A stretch of 64,000 nt of DNA from Amycolatopsis sp. QT-25 (GTDB lineage: Bacteria; Actinomycetota; Actinomycetes; Mycobacteriales; Pseudonocardiaceae): contig NZ_CP120210.1 in assembly GCF_029369745.1 (NCBI RefSeq), positions 4,154,001 to 4,218,000 of the forward strand, in the 5' to 3' direction. Each line of letters begins with the position of its first letter. Position 1 is the first letter of the stretch. Under the pieces are notes generated by a model. The model saw only the letters and a program-made list of their open reading frames with translations, did no database searches and had not been told where the DNA came from. The position numbers were made by a program, and so were the translations under genes. Positions 54,701-63,200 of this stretch are shown piece after piece.

Positions 54701-55042
54701 GTTGCGGTAGAAGAAGTCGTAGTCTCGGGTGCGGTCGAAAGCGACGTGAACGCGGCCACCGAGCTCGGGCAGCACCATCAACCGCAGCCAGCGGTTCTCC
54801 AGATGCACCGCGTCCCACTCCGCCGGGGCCTTCACCGGGCTGATCCGGTCATGGAACGGCAATGGATACACCCGCCCGGAGGAGCCCTGATAGACGCGCC
54901 GCTCCAGGTAGGCGGGATACCGGTCGGGCGCCTCGGGAAGGTAGCTGTCGATCATCACTCCCGCCCGCCACGCCGCGACCCCGGCCTCGGCGTGCTCGGC
55001 GGGGCGGGGCGGCAGGATCAGCGTCGATTCACCCTGTGACAT
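51728..55042 (-). CDS. DUF5107 + TPR-repeat protein
   Basis: A 1104-residue cytoplasmic protein. Residues about 45-330 form a DUF5107 domain (a beta-sandwich resembling aldose-epimerase-like sugar-binding folds: LENRWLRLMVLPELGGRVH, GGVEFNWPQHHRP). Residues about 490-1100 are TPR-like helical repeats (YCLGLVLERLGRAEEAYDAYG, ARALLGHWLYANGRPDDACTA). Proteins of this build accompany glycoside-utilisation genes in actinomycetes; enzymatic activity is not established from sequence. The start is 92 bases from the divergent AraC gene. Confidence 0.85.
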   Translation of the reverse strand: MSQGESTLILPPRPAEHAEAGVAAWRAGVMIDSYLPEAPDRYPAYLERRVYQGSSGRVYPLPFHDRISPVKAPAEWDAVHLENRWLRLMVLPELGGRVHVAFDRTRDYDFFYRNPVIKPALVGLTGPWISGGVEFNWPQHHRPATFLPTDVEIEHEPDGAVTVWCSDHDPFDRMKGMHGVRMRPGSAVVELRVRLYNRCERTRTFLWWTNIAARADENYQSFFPRDVRVVADHAKRATTGFPAADRAYYGVDYPARHDEVGTVAGGVRVRGDRLDWYRNIPVPTSYMCVGSKETFLGGYDHAARAGFVHVADRQIAVGKKQWTWGASEFGAAWGRNLTDDGSAYVELMAGVFTDNQPDFSFIAPGETKVFSQFWYPIQEIGPVQAATVDAAVRVDLHGTSARVGVAVTADRPGCRLSLVDGTGAAVAEVRADIAPGKPFHESIPLTRPADRLKLRVLHGEELLVEWDSLVPSADDQVTPAREPAAPEDVPTVEELAVIAAHLDQYRHATRSPEPYWREAVRRDPEQVAANVGLAGRAYQRGEFAEAEKLLRVAVSRLTTLNPNPADTTALYCLGLVLERLGRAEEAYDAYGSSSWARTWRAPAGYRMARIDAAHGRNREALARLQDVLRTEPEYLQARALRVVVLRRMGKDGQAAELAEATRVLDPLDWWTRDLLGLPLTTDAQTCLDIALEYIGVGEHDAALRVLDVAREREGSRAIGQTAVGPLLEYYRAEVLRRLGRDHEAREAVERAQNIDATWCFPSRLDDALTLERAANADDTDARARALLGHWLYANGRPDDACTAWHAAAAIDPDDPVVWRNLGLAAFNHLGDADQACAAYDSALAVAGDDARLIFERDQLSARRGVPPGQRLDWLLRNRALVETRDDATIELAHLLITADRLDEARELLLGRTFQPWEGGEGDVLRVWDRLCRARSSPDDAVAPPESLSEARHPLANTAQLQVMRGDVLGDRAAWELAAAQQGDFLGMSTQPYSEATYSSVLALRRLGRTEEADRLTEALRAFCDTLEASPATVDYFATSLPSMLLFTEDPAAVQLRRVGFLRAQLDVLDGQHARAGDRLAALLAEDPHHVDALDLARSIRTPTR

Positions 55043-55134
55043 GCGGCAACGCTATGACCGCACACCCGTTCGGCGGGATGGCCGAACCGACCGAGTTACC
55101 TGGACTATTCGACGGCCGGCTGTACGGTGTGCGG

Positions 55135-56001
55135 ATGCTACTGCCCGATGGCTTCCCAGGTCAGCGGTTGCGCGTGCTGCCGCGGCCGCTGGTGGCGTCG
55201 GCCCTGCGCAAAGCCCCGACCTCGGGCCTGCTGGTCACCGACGCGGGGTACTTCCCGAGCGCGGCCAACCACGGCATGCACCGCCCGCGCAGCGCACCGG
55301 AAGCCATCGTCATCGTCTGCACCGACGGCGTCGGGCACTGCGAGGTCGACGGCAGGGTGAGTGAGATCAGGCCGGGAAACGCCCTCGTGCTGCCCCCATC
55401 CCGCCCGCACTTCTACTGGGCGGACTCGCGCGACCCCTGGACGATCTGGTGGCTGCACGCCGCGGGCTCCCAGGTCTCGGAGCTGCTCTCGGTCGTCACG
55501 CCGGACGGCGGAGAAGCCATCGTCGAGGTGCGCGACGCCTACCGCGCCGTTTCGGCGATCGACGACGCCATCGGCTTCCTCGAACGGGACGAGACCTTCC
55601 CGCACCTCATCTCGGCCTCCGGCGCGGGCTGGACCCTGCTCGCGCAGCTGGCCGCGGACGCGCTGACCGAAGCCCCCCAGCCCACCGAGCCGGTTCGCCA
55701 GGCGCAGGAGTACCTGCGGCACAACTTCGCGAAGCCGGTGATCGTCAAAGAGCTGGCGCGCACGGCGGGCCTGTCCCCCTCGCACTTCGCGGCCCTCTTC
55801 CGGATGGCGGCGGGCTGCGGCGTGGTCGAATACGCCAAGCGCCTGCGGATGGCCCGAGCGCGCGAACTGCTGGCCACCACGTCCCGTGACATCTCCGAGA
55901 TCGCCAGGACCATCGGCTACAACGACGCGTTCTACTTCTCGCGCACTTTCCGCAAAGAACACGGGTGCAGCCCCAGCGAGTACCGACGCGGGAAGAACTA
56001 G
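55135..56001 (+). CDS. AraC-family regulator of the glycan locus
   Basis: A 288-residue regulator with an N-terminal sugar-sensing cupin-like domain (EAIVIVCTDGVGHCEV, PPSRPHFYWADSRDPWTIWW) and a C-terminal AraC DNA-binding domain (IVKELARTAGLSPSHFAALF, EIARTIGYNDAFYFSRTFRK). ATG 55135 is preferred because it starts the conserved domain and leaves 92 bases for divergent promoters; ATG 55054 would leave only 11 bases to the DUF5107 gene. It is the likely regulator of the DUF5107 gene and perhaps of the glycosidase operons. Confidence 0.85.
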   Translation: MLLPDGFPGQRLRVLPRPLVASALRKAPTSGLLVTDAGYFPSAANHGMHRPRSAPEAIVIVCTDGVGHCEVDGRVSEIRPGNALVLPPSRPHFYWADSRDPWTIWWLHAAGSQVSELLSVVTPDGGEAIVEVRDAYRAVSAIDDAIGFLERDETFPHLISASGAGWTLLAQLAADALTEAPQPTEPVRQAQEYLRHNFAKPVIVKELARTAGLSPSHFAALFRMAAGCGVVEYAKRLRMARARELLATTSRDISEIARTIGYNDAFYFSRTFRKEHGCSPSEYRRGKN

Positions 56002-56029
56002 TTGTTGCGGACGTCTGGACTTGAGCGTG

Positions 56030-56260
56030 GCAGGTGAAGCCGATGTGCTTGGCCATATCCAAACCCAGGCGTGGTCCGCGCACGGCGACGTGACCGACGG
56101 CATGAACGACTCGGTGACCTACGCCTACGATTCACTCAGCAACCTCAAGGGCGGCGAACTTGCCAACAGTACGACCGCGTCGGCGGGTTATACCGACACC
56201 GCGCACCCGCATCTGCCCACCCAGGTGTCGGACCGCTCCGGCATCTGGGTGGGCCGGTCA
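56030..56260 (+). pseudogene. RHS/YD-repeat remnant
   Basis: An open frame without a proper start reads VTYAYDSLSNLKGGELANST then AGYTDTAHPHLPTQVSDRSG, a single YD-type repeat like those of RHS polymorphic toxins. Upstream and downstream repeats are gone. It lies directly after the AraC gene. Confidence 0.5.
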
Positions 56261-56381
56261 CCAGCGCCGCCGCCGGGGATCGTGGCAGGACTCCCGGCGC
56301 GATCAACGATCGCCACCGTCACCGCCATCAGCAATATAGTGCTCAACTGCACCTGGTGACCTCACCGAATTCGAGGGAGAA

Positions 56382-56567
56382 ATGAACACGACGAGTAGAA
56401 CCACGAGCACGGTGTTCCTGGTCGTATCCGGGATCCTGCTTATCACCCTCATCGTGCTGGCGGTCGTCTGGCCCACCACGCCGACCATCGTCCTGGCAGT
56501 GGTTCTCGCGTCGCTGTTCGCGTACTCTGCCTTCTCCTTGAAACGCAAATGGGGAAAGTTGCGATAG
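56382..56567 (+). CDS. Small membrane protein
   Basis: A 61-residue protein with two hydrophobic helices (VFLVVSGILLITLIVLAVVW and IVLAVVLASLFAYSAFSL) and a basic tail. A purine-rich GAGGGAGAA precedes the ATG. No family is recognised. Confidence 0.6.
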   Translation: MNTTSRTTSTVFLVVSGILLITLIVLAVVWPTTPTIVLAVVLASLFAYSAFSLKRKWGKLR

Positions 56568-56755
56568 CAGCAGCCAACCGACAACGATGGTGGAGAGCTC
56601 AGGAACTACTGCACGGTCTCCGCCATCTCGTCACAGAGGGGAAGCGGGCACTCAAGTTGGACCTCGATCGTTTCCGGACGCCGGCGTGGCCGCCACCTGG
56701 GACACCGAGGCTGGCTCCATGACCGTGTCAGCTATGGCTTCAGTAAGCTGAAACG

Positions 56756-57214
56756 GTGAAGATCCGGCCCGCCACCCCAGACGATGTGGAGGCCTTGGTG
56801 CCCTTGTTCGAGCACTGGGGGCATCCTCATGACCGTGACGGCGTCGTGGAGATTTTGGATCAGTGGCAGGATCTTCCTCACGGCGCCCTTATCGTCGCCG
56901 ACGACTGCGGCGATATCGTTGGAATGGCCGCTGTCGTGGCGAGCCCGCGGCTGGCCGACGCGGAACGCAACGCCCACCTGCAGGGGCTTGTGGTCGCCCG
57001 GCACCGACTGCGCACCGGGGTAGCGAGCATGCTGCTGACCGCCGCTGAGGACATGTCACGGAAATGGGGTTGCGTGCGACTGGAACTGACCACGACACGC
57101 ACACGCGACGCCGCTCAGCACTTCTACCGGGCGCGCGGCTACCGCGAAACCTCAAGCCGTCAGGAACGCTTCGTCCGCGAGTTCCACACCAAGACCGTGG
57201 ACCCGATGGACTGA
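56756..57214 (+). CDS. GNAT N-acetyltransferase
   Basis: A 152-residue GNAT-fold acetyltransferase starting at GTG 56756 (VKIRPATPDDVEALVPLF). The acetyl-CoA motif A is LQGLVVARHRLRTGVASMLL, motif B FYRARGYRET. It acetylates an amine of unknown identity. It stands alone among remnants. Confidence 0.88.
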   Translation: MKIRPATPDDVEALVPLFEHWGHPHDRDGVVEILDQWQDLPHGALIVADDCGDIVGMAAVVASPRLADAERNAHLQGLVVARHRLRTGVASMLLTAAEDMSRKWGCVRLELTTTRTRDAAQHFYRARGYRETSSRQERFVREFHTKTVDPMD

Positions 57215-57388
57215 AGCGCGGACCCGCCAGTCAGGGCGCCACCCGCCTCGTCCGTCGCTCTTACACACTCTGTATTACCCGCGTAGGGTTGAACGACCAT
57301 CGTGCCCTGACTCTCGCGGCTGCTAGCCAGCCAGGGAATCTCCGAGACCGAGCTCCCGAACAACGTGGGTGGCTGCCAGCGGCTGTCG

Positions 57389-57600
57389 CTATGAGTTCGC
57401 AGGCGGCGTAGTAAAAGATGTCACGTGCTCGGTGGACCAGGGGGGCCAAACGGGGCCCGGTTCATAAGCTCCAGTGCGCGGCAACAACAGAGTCACCAGC
57501 GCGGCCAGCGCGAAGAACCCGGCGCACACCAGAAGCCCTCCGTCGAAGCCGACGACTGCGGCGAGCCCGGCTAGCCCAAAGGCGCGAAGGCGCGAAGGCG
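57389..57600 (-). pseudogene. MFS transporter C-terminal remnant
   Basis: Read on the minus strand, the segment gives GLAGLAAVVGFDGGLLVCAG then FFALAALVTLLLPRTG and ends at a TAG at 57391-57389. This is the last helix and tail of a drug-exporter-type MFS protein. Everything upstream is missing. The rest of 57215-57932 holds no gene I can support. Confidence 0.5.
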
Positions 57601-57932
57601 GAGCGAAACCTCCGAGCGCCTGTCACAGGCGCAGTCCAGCCACGGGCAGGTACGTGCGGGCGGGGCCGACCATAACGGGTCGGCCCCGGCTCATCACTGC
57701 GCTGATTGGTCACCGGCCTCGGCCAACCTCGACTGTCTGGAGCGCGACAGCTCGCCTACGCCGACCAGCGGGGAGCGGCTCGTTCCCTGATCCAGGCCTC
57801 CGGCTTCGCTGACCATTGCCACGGGTCAACGGGCTACCTGCCTGGTGGTCGGGCCGACCTCGGGTGGATGCCGGACTCGGTGAGCCCGGTTGGCGGTGCA
57901 CCAGATGTCGGAGCCCGCGTAGCGTCGTCGCC

Positions 57933-58244
57933 ATGTCCAAGGGACAGAAGCCCGCTCCGAGCTTCTGGGGCCTGGTGGGCCGCGTGGCCGGGGCCCTGTT
58001 CGGGGTCGCCCTGACGAGCGCGGCCCTGCTGATCGTGACCGGCGAAATCGCCGTCGAGAACGGCGCGGGCGAGCCCATCACCAACATCTTCGTCCGCATA
58101 CTGCTCGGGCTGGTCGTCGGCGCCGTGGGGTTGGGGACCGTGTGCGGCGCGATCGAAGGATTCCCCGAAGGGCCGCACAGCAGCAGCGAATACGCCGGCA
58201 ACGAGAGTGGCTTCGACGGCGACGGCGACATCGATATCGACTGA
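57933..58244 (+). CDS. Small membrane protein with acidic tail
   Basis: A 103-residue protein with two hydrophobic helices (VAGALFGVALTSAALLIVTG and FVRILLGLVVGAVGLGTVC) and a strongly acidic C-terminus (FDGDGDIDID) that could bind cations. No family is recognised. No strong ribosome site is visible. Confidence 0.5.
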   Translation: MSKGQKPAPSFWGLVGRVAGALFGVALTSAALLIVTGEIAVENGAGEPITNIFVRILLGLVVGAVGLGTVCGAIEGFPEGPHSSSEYAGNESGFDGDGDIDID

Positions 58245-58515
58245 AGGCCCCCGGCAGGTTCGGACAACTTCTCCGGCCTGCCACCAGTGTGACGGCGACA
58301 AGATGTGGTCGAACTGTCTAGGGCGACTCCTACGCCGGGCCCGACCTCTCCGACTATCTCGGCAGCGGGAGTTCGACTCCGCGCTGCGACGGAAACCGGT
58401 CGCTCCCGACGGCTCCGACGCCGTGTGGGCATTCCGCTGATCGGACGCGGTCCGGCGGCTGGTGCCGGCACACGCGGGCCAAGCCCGCGCCAAACCGATC
58501 GGCTACCCGGCAGAC

Positions 58516-58718
58516 GAACGGGTTGCCGAATACTTCGACCTGGCGAAGCACTTTCCTTCCCCGCGAGGACTGGTGCCTGAGGCGTGCACGGGGCGGCGCG
58601 AGCGGAGATTCACCGCGCCGCCCCTGCTCAGCCGGCAACGGGCCGTGCGCCCACCCCGCGATCACCGTCGCCCGCGACCCGGTGTCCGCCCTCCCCGAAA
58701 GAACGGGTAGCCGAATAC
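58516..58718 (+). repeat. Direct repeat pair, 185 bases apart
   Basis: GAACGGGTTGCCGAATAC at 58516-58533 recurs as GAACGGGTAGCCGAATAC at 58701-58718 with one mismatch. The second copy runs straight into the first hairpin. A duplication of a terminator-proximal segment is the simplest reading. Confidence 0.6.
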
Positions 58719-58755
58719 CACGTACTTGGCCGGGCGTACCCCGCCAAGTACGTGG
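58718..58755. terminator. Hairpin 1 after MbtH
   Basis: CCACGTACTTGGC (58718-58730) pairs with GCCAAGTACGTGG (58743-58755), 13 base pairs around a 12-base loop. It lies 76 bases beyond the MbtH stop in the direction of transcription and is probably a terminator. Confidence 0.75.
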
Positions 58756-58782
58756 CTCCGGTGACCAAGTGCCGGAGCCACG
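58751..58782. terminator. Hairpin 2, sharing an arm with hairpin 1
   Basis: CGTGGCTCCGG (58751-58761) pairs with CCGGAGCCACG (58772-58782), 11 base pairs around a 10-base loop. Its left arm shares CGTGG with hairpin 1, so the two structures cannot be complete at the same time. Confidence 0.7.
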
Positions 58783-58830
58783 CACCTGCCCATGTCTGTG
58801 CACCGGCGCACGGGGGGCGAGTTCGGCGCC

Positions 58831-59028
58831 CTACTGCGAAGCCATCCGTTCGCGAAGGCTGCGCGGACGCATGTCGGTCCAGACCTCGTCGACGTGGTCC
58901 ATGCACTCTTGACGAGTGCCCCGGTGTCCCGTGGCGCGCCAGCCCTCCGGAATCTCCTTCTCCGCCGACCAAAGGGAGTACTGCTCTTCGTCGTTGATCA
59001 GTACCTGGTAGGTGTTTTCGTCAGCCAT
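58831..59028 (-). CDS. mbtH: MbtH-family NRPS accessory protein
   Basis: A 65-residue MbtH-like protein (YQVLINDEEQYSLWSAEKEI, IPEGWRATGHRGTRQECMDH, VWTDMRP) with the conserved N-E-E-Q-Y, S-L-W and W-T-D-M-R-P motifs. It binds and activates NRPS adenylation domains. The start overlaps the MFS stop by eight bases. It serves the NRPS at the right end and possibly the left-end NRPS as well. Confidence 0.95.
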   Translation of the reverse strand: MADENTYQVLINDEEQYSLWSAEKEIPEGWRATGHRGTRQECMDHVDEVWTDMRPRSLRERMASQ

Positions 59029-60295
59029 TCGACTTTCCTTTCGTATCCAGCATTTCCGTTTTTTCGGGCAGGTCCGCGCTGTTCTCGCCGACACTTCGGG
59101 GGAATCGGCGGAGCGTGGGGTTGAAGGTGGCCAGAAGGGTGACCGCGGCGATCGCGCCCGCGCAGACGAGCACGGCGGTGGTGCCCGGCAGCGCGTCGAC
59201 CAGCCAGCCGCCGAGCGCGGGGCCCGCGGCGGCGGCCAGGCCGCCGGTCACCCCCATCACGCCACCGAGCCGCCCGCGCAGCTCGTCGGGGGTGAGCAGC
59301 AGCTGGTAGGTGCTGATGGTGGTGTTGGCGGCGGGGGGAAGAAATGCCATCGCCGCGAACAACAGGCCCATCAGATATCCATTGTGGACCAACGCCGCGA
59401 GCGGGGTGAGCACGGTCAGTGCCCAGAACACGCTGATGATCAGCACGTACGGATCGAGTTTGCGGTGCAGGTACGGCGCGGCCAGCGCACCGAGGATGCC
59501 GCCGCCGCCGAGCATCGCGGCCATCACGCCGATCTCGCCCGCCGGGACGCCGCGTGAGTCCGCCAGCACGATGATCACCAGGTAGTACGCGCTGAAGAAC
59601 AGGTTCAGGCAGATCGCGCAGACCGCGGTGATCCGCACGTGCGGCTGGTGCCACACCCAGCGCAACCCCGCGACGATCTCCCGGCCCAGATGCGGGGTCG
59701 GCGCCCGGTGTTCGATCGGCTTCGGTGGCAGCCGGACGAACAGCAGGGCGGTGAAGGCGACCACGTGGGCGATGACGTCGAAGACGAACGGCACCATCCG
59801 GCCCAGTGCGAACAGGAACCCGCCGAGCGCCGTGCCGGACAACTGCCCGGCGCTCGACCGGGCCGCGTTCATCGCCACCGCCGACGGCACCTGGTCCACG
59901 GTGACCAGCCGGGGCAGGCTGGCCTCCTCCGCGGGCTCGAACAGCGCCCGGCACAGTCCCATCACCGCGGCGACGGCGATCATCATCGCCACGTTCGCCA
60001 CCCCCCACCACAGTGCCGCGACCAGGGCGGCGGCCGCGAGCCCCTGCACGGCTTCGCAGGCCAGCATGATCTTCTTGCGGTTCCACCGATCCACCAGCGC
60101 CCCGGCGGGCAGCCCGGCGGCGAGCTGGGCGATCGCGACCGCGCCGAGCACCAGACCGGACTGCGCCGCCGAGCCGGTGACCGCCAGCACCAGCAGCGGG
60201 AAGGCGATCATCGACGTGCTGAAACCGGCCTCCGAGATGACCTGGCCGCCCCACAACAGGCGGTAGTCGCGGTTGCGCGACAGCAGCGTCGTCAT
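59021..60295 (-). CDS. MFS exporter (EntS-like) of the NRPS operon
   Basis: A 424-residue, twelve-helix MFS transporter similar to EntS/MFS_3 exporters ([20 protein letters not shown], loop [13 protein letters not shown], and [16 protein letters not shown]). ATG 60295 overlaps the NRPS stop (ATGA). It most likely exports the NRPS product. Confidence 0.92.
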   Translation of the reverse strand: MTTLLSRNRDYRLLWGGQVISEAGFSTSMIAFPLLVLAVTGSAAQSGLVLGAVAIAQLAAGLPAGALVDRWNRKKIMLACEAVQGLAAAALVAALWWGVANVAMMIAVAAVMGLCRALFEPAEEASLPRLVTVDQVPSAVAMNAARSSAGQLSGTALGGFLFALGRMVPFVFDVIAHVVAFTALLFVRLPPKPIEHRAPTPHLGREIVAGLRWVWHQPHVRITAVCAICLNLFFSAYYLVIIVLADSRGVPAGEIGVMAAMLGGGGILGALAAPYLHRKLDPYVLIISVFWALTVLTPLAALVHNGYLMGLLFAAMAFLPPAANTTISTYQLLLTPDELRGRLGGVMGVTGGLAAAAGPALGGWLVDALPGTTAVLVCAGAIAAVTLLATFNPTLRRFPRSVGENSADLPEKTEMLDTKGKSNG

Positions 60296-63200
60296 GCTCG
60301 CTCACCCCGGACGTCTCGGGCCATCCGGCGCAGGGCCGTGGCGAAGTCCGCGGCGACCGCCTCCACCGTCGCCCGGTCGTGCCGGTCCGGGCGGTGGAAC
60401 CAGGAGAACTCGAGCCGTCCTTCCTGGACGCCGCCGACCACCTCCAGCAGATGGCCGCCCGGGTCCGCCGGATCCTGCTCGTGGCCGATCGGCGCGTGCG
60501 ATGCCCGGTAGAGCCCGGTCCCGGCGGCGGTGTCGTCGCCCTGCCCGAGGTAGTTGAACGAGATCTGCGGGGACCGCCCGCCGAGTTCGGGGAATCTCCA
60601 CTGGCGGAGCGCGCCGAAGCCGAAGCCGTTGCCGGGCACCGCCCGCAGTTGCTTGCGCACGGACTTCACCAGCTGACGCCAGCGCGGCTCGTCCTCGGTG
60701 GTGACTTCGAGCGACAGCGGGAACAGCGTGGTGAACCAGCCGACCGTCCGGGTGAGGTCGACGTCGTCGAAGATCTCCTCCCGGCCGTGGCCTTCCAGGT
60801 CCACCGCGACCTGCTCCTCACCGGTCCACCGCGCCAGCGCCCAGGCCAGCGCCGCGAGCAGGACGTCGTTGATACGGGTGCGGTAGGCGCCCGGGGCGAG
60901 GTGCAGCAGCGCGTCGGTGTCGTCGGCGTCGAGCCGGACGGTCACGGACTCCGCCGGGGTGCCGGGGACCGGCTCGGCCCGGTCGACGGGCAGGTCGCGG
61001 GCGGGCAGCACCCGCGACCAGTGGTCGCGCTCGTGGTCGAGCCCGCCGCCGTCGACGAACTCCCGCAGCCGGCGCGACCAGTCCCGGAACGACGTCGTCT
61101 TCGCGCCGAGGTCGACGGGATCGCCGTCGGCCGTCTGCCGGTAGGCCCGCTCGAGGTCTTCCAGCAGGATTCGCCACGACACCGCGTCGATCACCAGGTG
61201 GTGCGCGGTGAGGAACAGCAGCGGCCCCGTTTCGCGGGTGAACAGCACGGCCTTCAGCAGCGGGGGCGCGGACAGGTCGAACCCGGAGTGCGCCTCGTCG
61301 GCGACCTCCTCCAGCAGCGCACGTTGCTCCTGCTCGTCCACCGTGGACACGGTCTCGATCCGCAGCGCCGTCGGTGAACCGACTGGATCGTTGTGCTGCC
61401 GCCACTCCCCCTCGACGCGCTCGAAACGCATCCGCAGCGCGTCGTGGTGGGCGACGACGGCGTCGAGCGCCTGCCGCAGCACCGCCGGGTCCACTTCCGG
61501 ATCCAGTTCGACGAGAACGGACTGGTTGAAATGGTGCGGGTTGGTGGTGTGCTCGTCGAAGAACCACCGCTGGATCGGGGTCAGCGGCACGTCCCCGGCG
61601 ACGGCCTCCCGCTCGTCCGGCTCGGCTTCGACGGGAGTGACGACCTTGGCCAGTTCCGCGACGGTCCGGTGCCGGAACAACGCCTTCGACGTCATCCGCC
61701 AGCCCGCCTGGCGGGCGCGGTGCACCACCTGGATGCTGAGGATGGAGTCCCCGCCCAGCTCGAAGAACCCGTCGTGGGCGCCGACCCGGTCGAGGCCGAG
61801 GACTTCCGCCCAGATGTCGGCGAGTGCCCGTTCCACCGGCCCCTGTGGCTCCGTGAACGTCGCCGCCGCGACCACCGGCGCGGCCGGCTCGGGCAGTGCC
61901 TTGCGGTCCAGTTTGCCGTTGCGGTTCAACGGAAGCGCGTCGAGCGGTACGAACGCCGAGGGGATCATGTACTCAGGCAGCGAACGGCCGAGGAACTCCC
62001 GCAACACGGTCGCGTCCGGAGCGTCCGCCGCGGGCACCAGGTAGGCGACCAGCCGTGCCTGCCCATCGTCCTTGCGGGCCACGACGACGGCTTCGGCGAC
62101 GTCGGGATGGCTCCGCAAGGTGGCTTCGACCTCTCCCGGCTCGATCCGGAAGCCCCGGATCTTGACCTGCTCGTCGACGCGGCCGAGGCACACCAGTTCG
62201 CCGTCGTGCTGACGGATCACGATGTCACCGGTGCGGTACATCCGCTCCCCCGGTTCGCCGAACGGGCACGCGAGGAACCCGGCCGCGGTCAGCCCCGGCA
62301 GCTCGAAGTACCCACGGGCCAGTCCGTCGCCCGCGATGTACAGCTCGCCCGCGATCCCGGTGGGGACCGGGTCCAGCCCGGCGTCGAGTACGTACAGCCG
62401 CGTGTTCCAGATCGGATGTCCGATCGGAACCGCGCCCGCGGCCAGTTCCTGTCCTGGCCCGACCCGGTACTCCATGCAGCCGACGGTGGTCTCGGTCGGA
62501 CCGTACTCGTTGATCACCACCACGCCGGGGTGGTCCGCGCGCCAGGCGTCGGCCACCGAGCCGAGCAGCTGATCCCCGCCGACCACCAATTCGTCGGTCG
62601 GCGAAAGGTCAGCGTCGTCCATGACGTCGAGAAGCGGCAGGTGACCCGGCGTGGCCTTGAGGAAGGTGGGCGGCTGGTGCGCCGGGGCGCCCGCCACCCG
62701 GATCAGACCGCCCGCGAGCAGCGTGCCGTAGAGCGTGGTCACCGTGAGATCGAAGGAGACCGACGAGTGCAGCACGGTCGTTCCGCTCAGGCTGGGATAC
62801 GTCTCGGCCGCCCAGCGGAGGAAGTTCAGCAGGCCGCCGTGCGTGGTGATCACGCCCTTGGGCTTACCGGTCGACCCGGAGGTGTAGATCACGTAGGCCG
62901 GGTGGTCGGGCAAGGGCCGTATCCCGGGGTCGGTCTCCGGCCATCTCGCGGTGTCCAGTACCGCTTCCCGGTCGTCGAGCACCGCCAAGGGCCGTGAGTC
63001 GCCGAGCACGGCGGAGATGCGTTCCGGTGGGTACAGCGGGTCGATCGGGACGTAGGCGGCTCCGGTCTTGAGTACGGCGAGCAACGCCACCAGCAGTTCG
63101 GCGGAGTTCGGCAGCACGATCCCGATCCGGTGCTCCGGTCCGGCCCCGGCCGCGATCAGCCGATGGGCCAGCCGGTTGGCGTGCCGCTCCAGTTCGGCGT

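Larger units (their letters stand above)
58245..58830. other. Gene-free gap downstream of the NRPS/MbtH operon
   Basis: About 585 bases with no credible gene. It carries a near-perfect 18-base direct repeat and two overlapping hairpins (listed separately) that look like the transcription end of the minus-strand NRPS operon. Confidence 0.5.

Noticed and set aside
52187-55039. A 950-codon plus-strand frame opposite the DUF5107/TPR gene.
   Set aside because: The sequence is rich in R, G, H, V and Q with no recognisable family, while the minus strand encodes coherent DUF5107 and TPR repeats.
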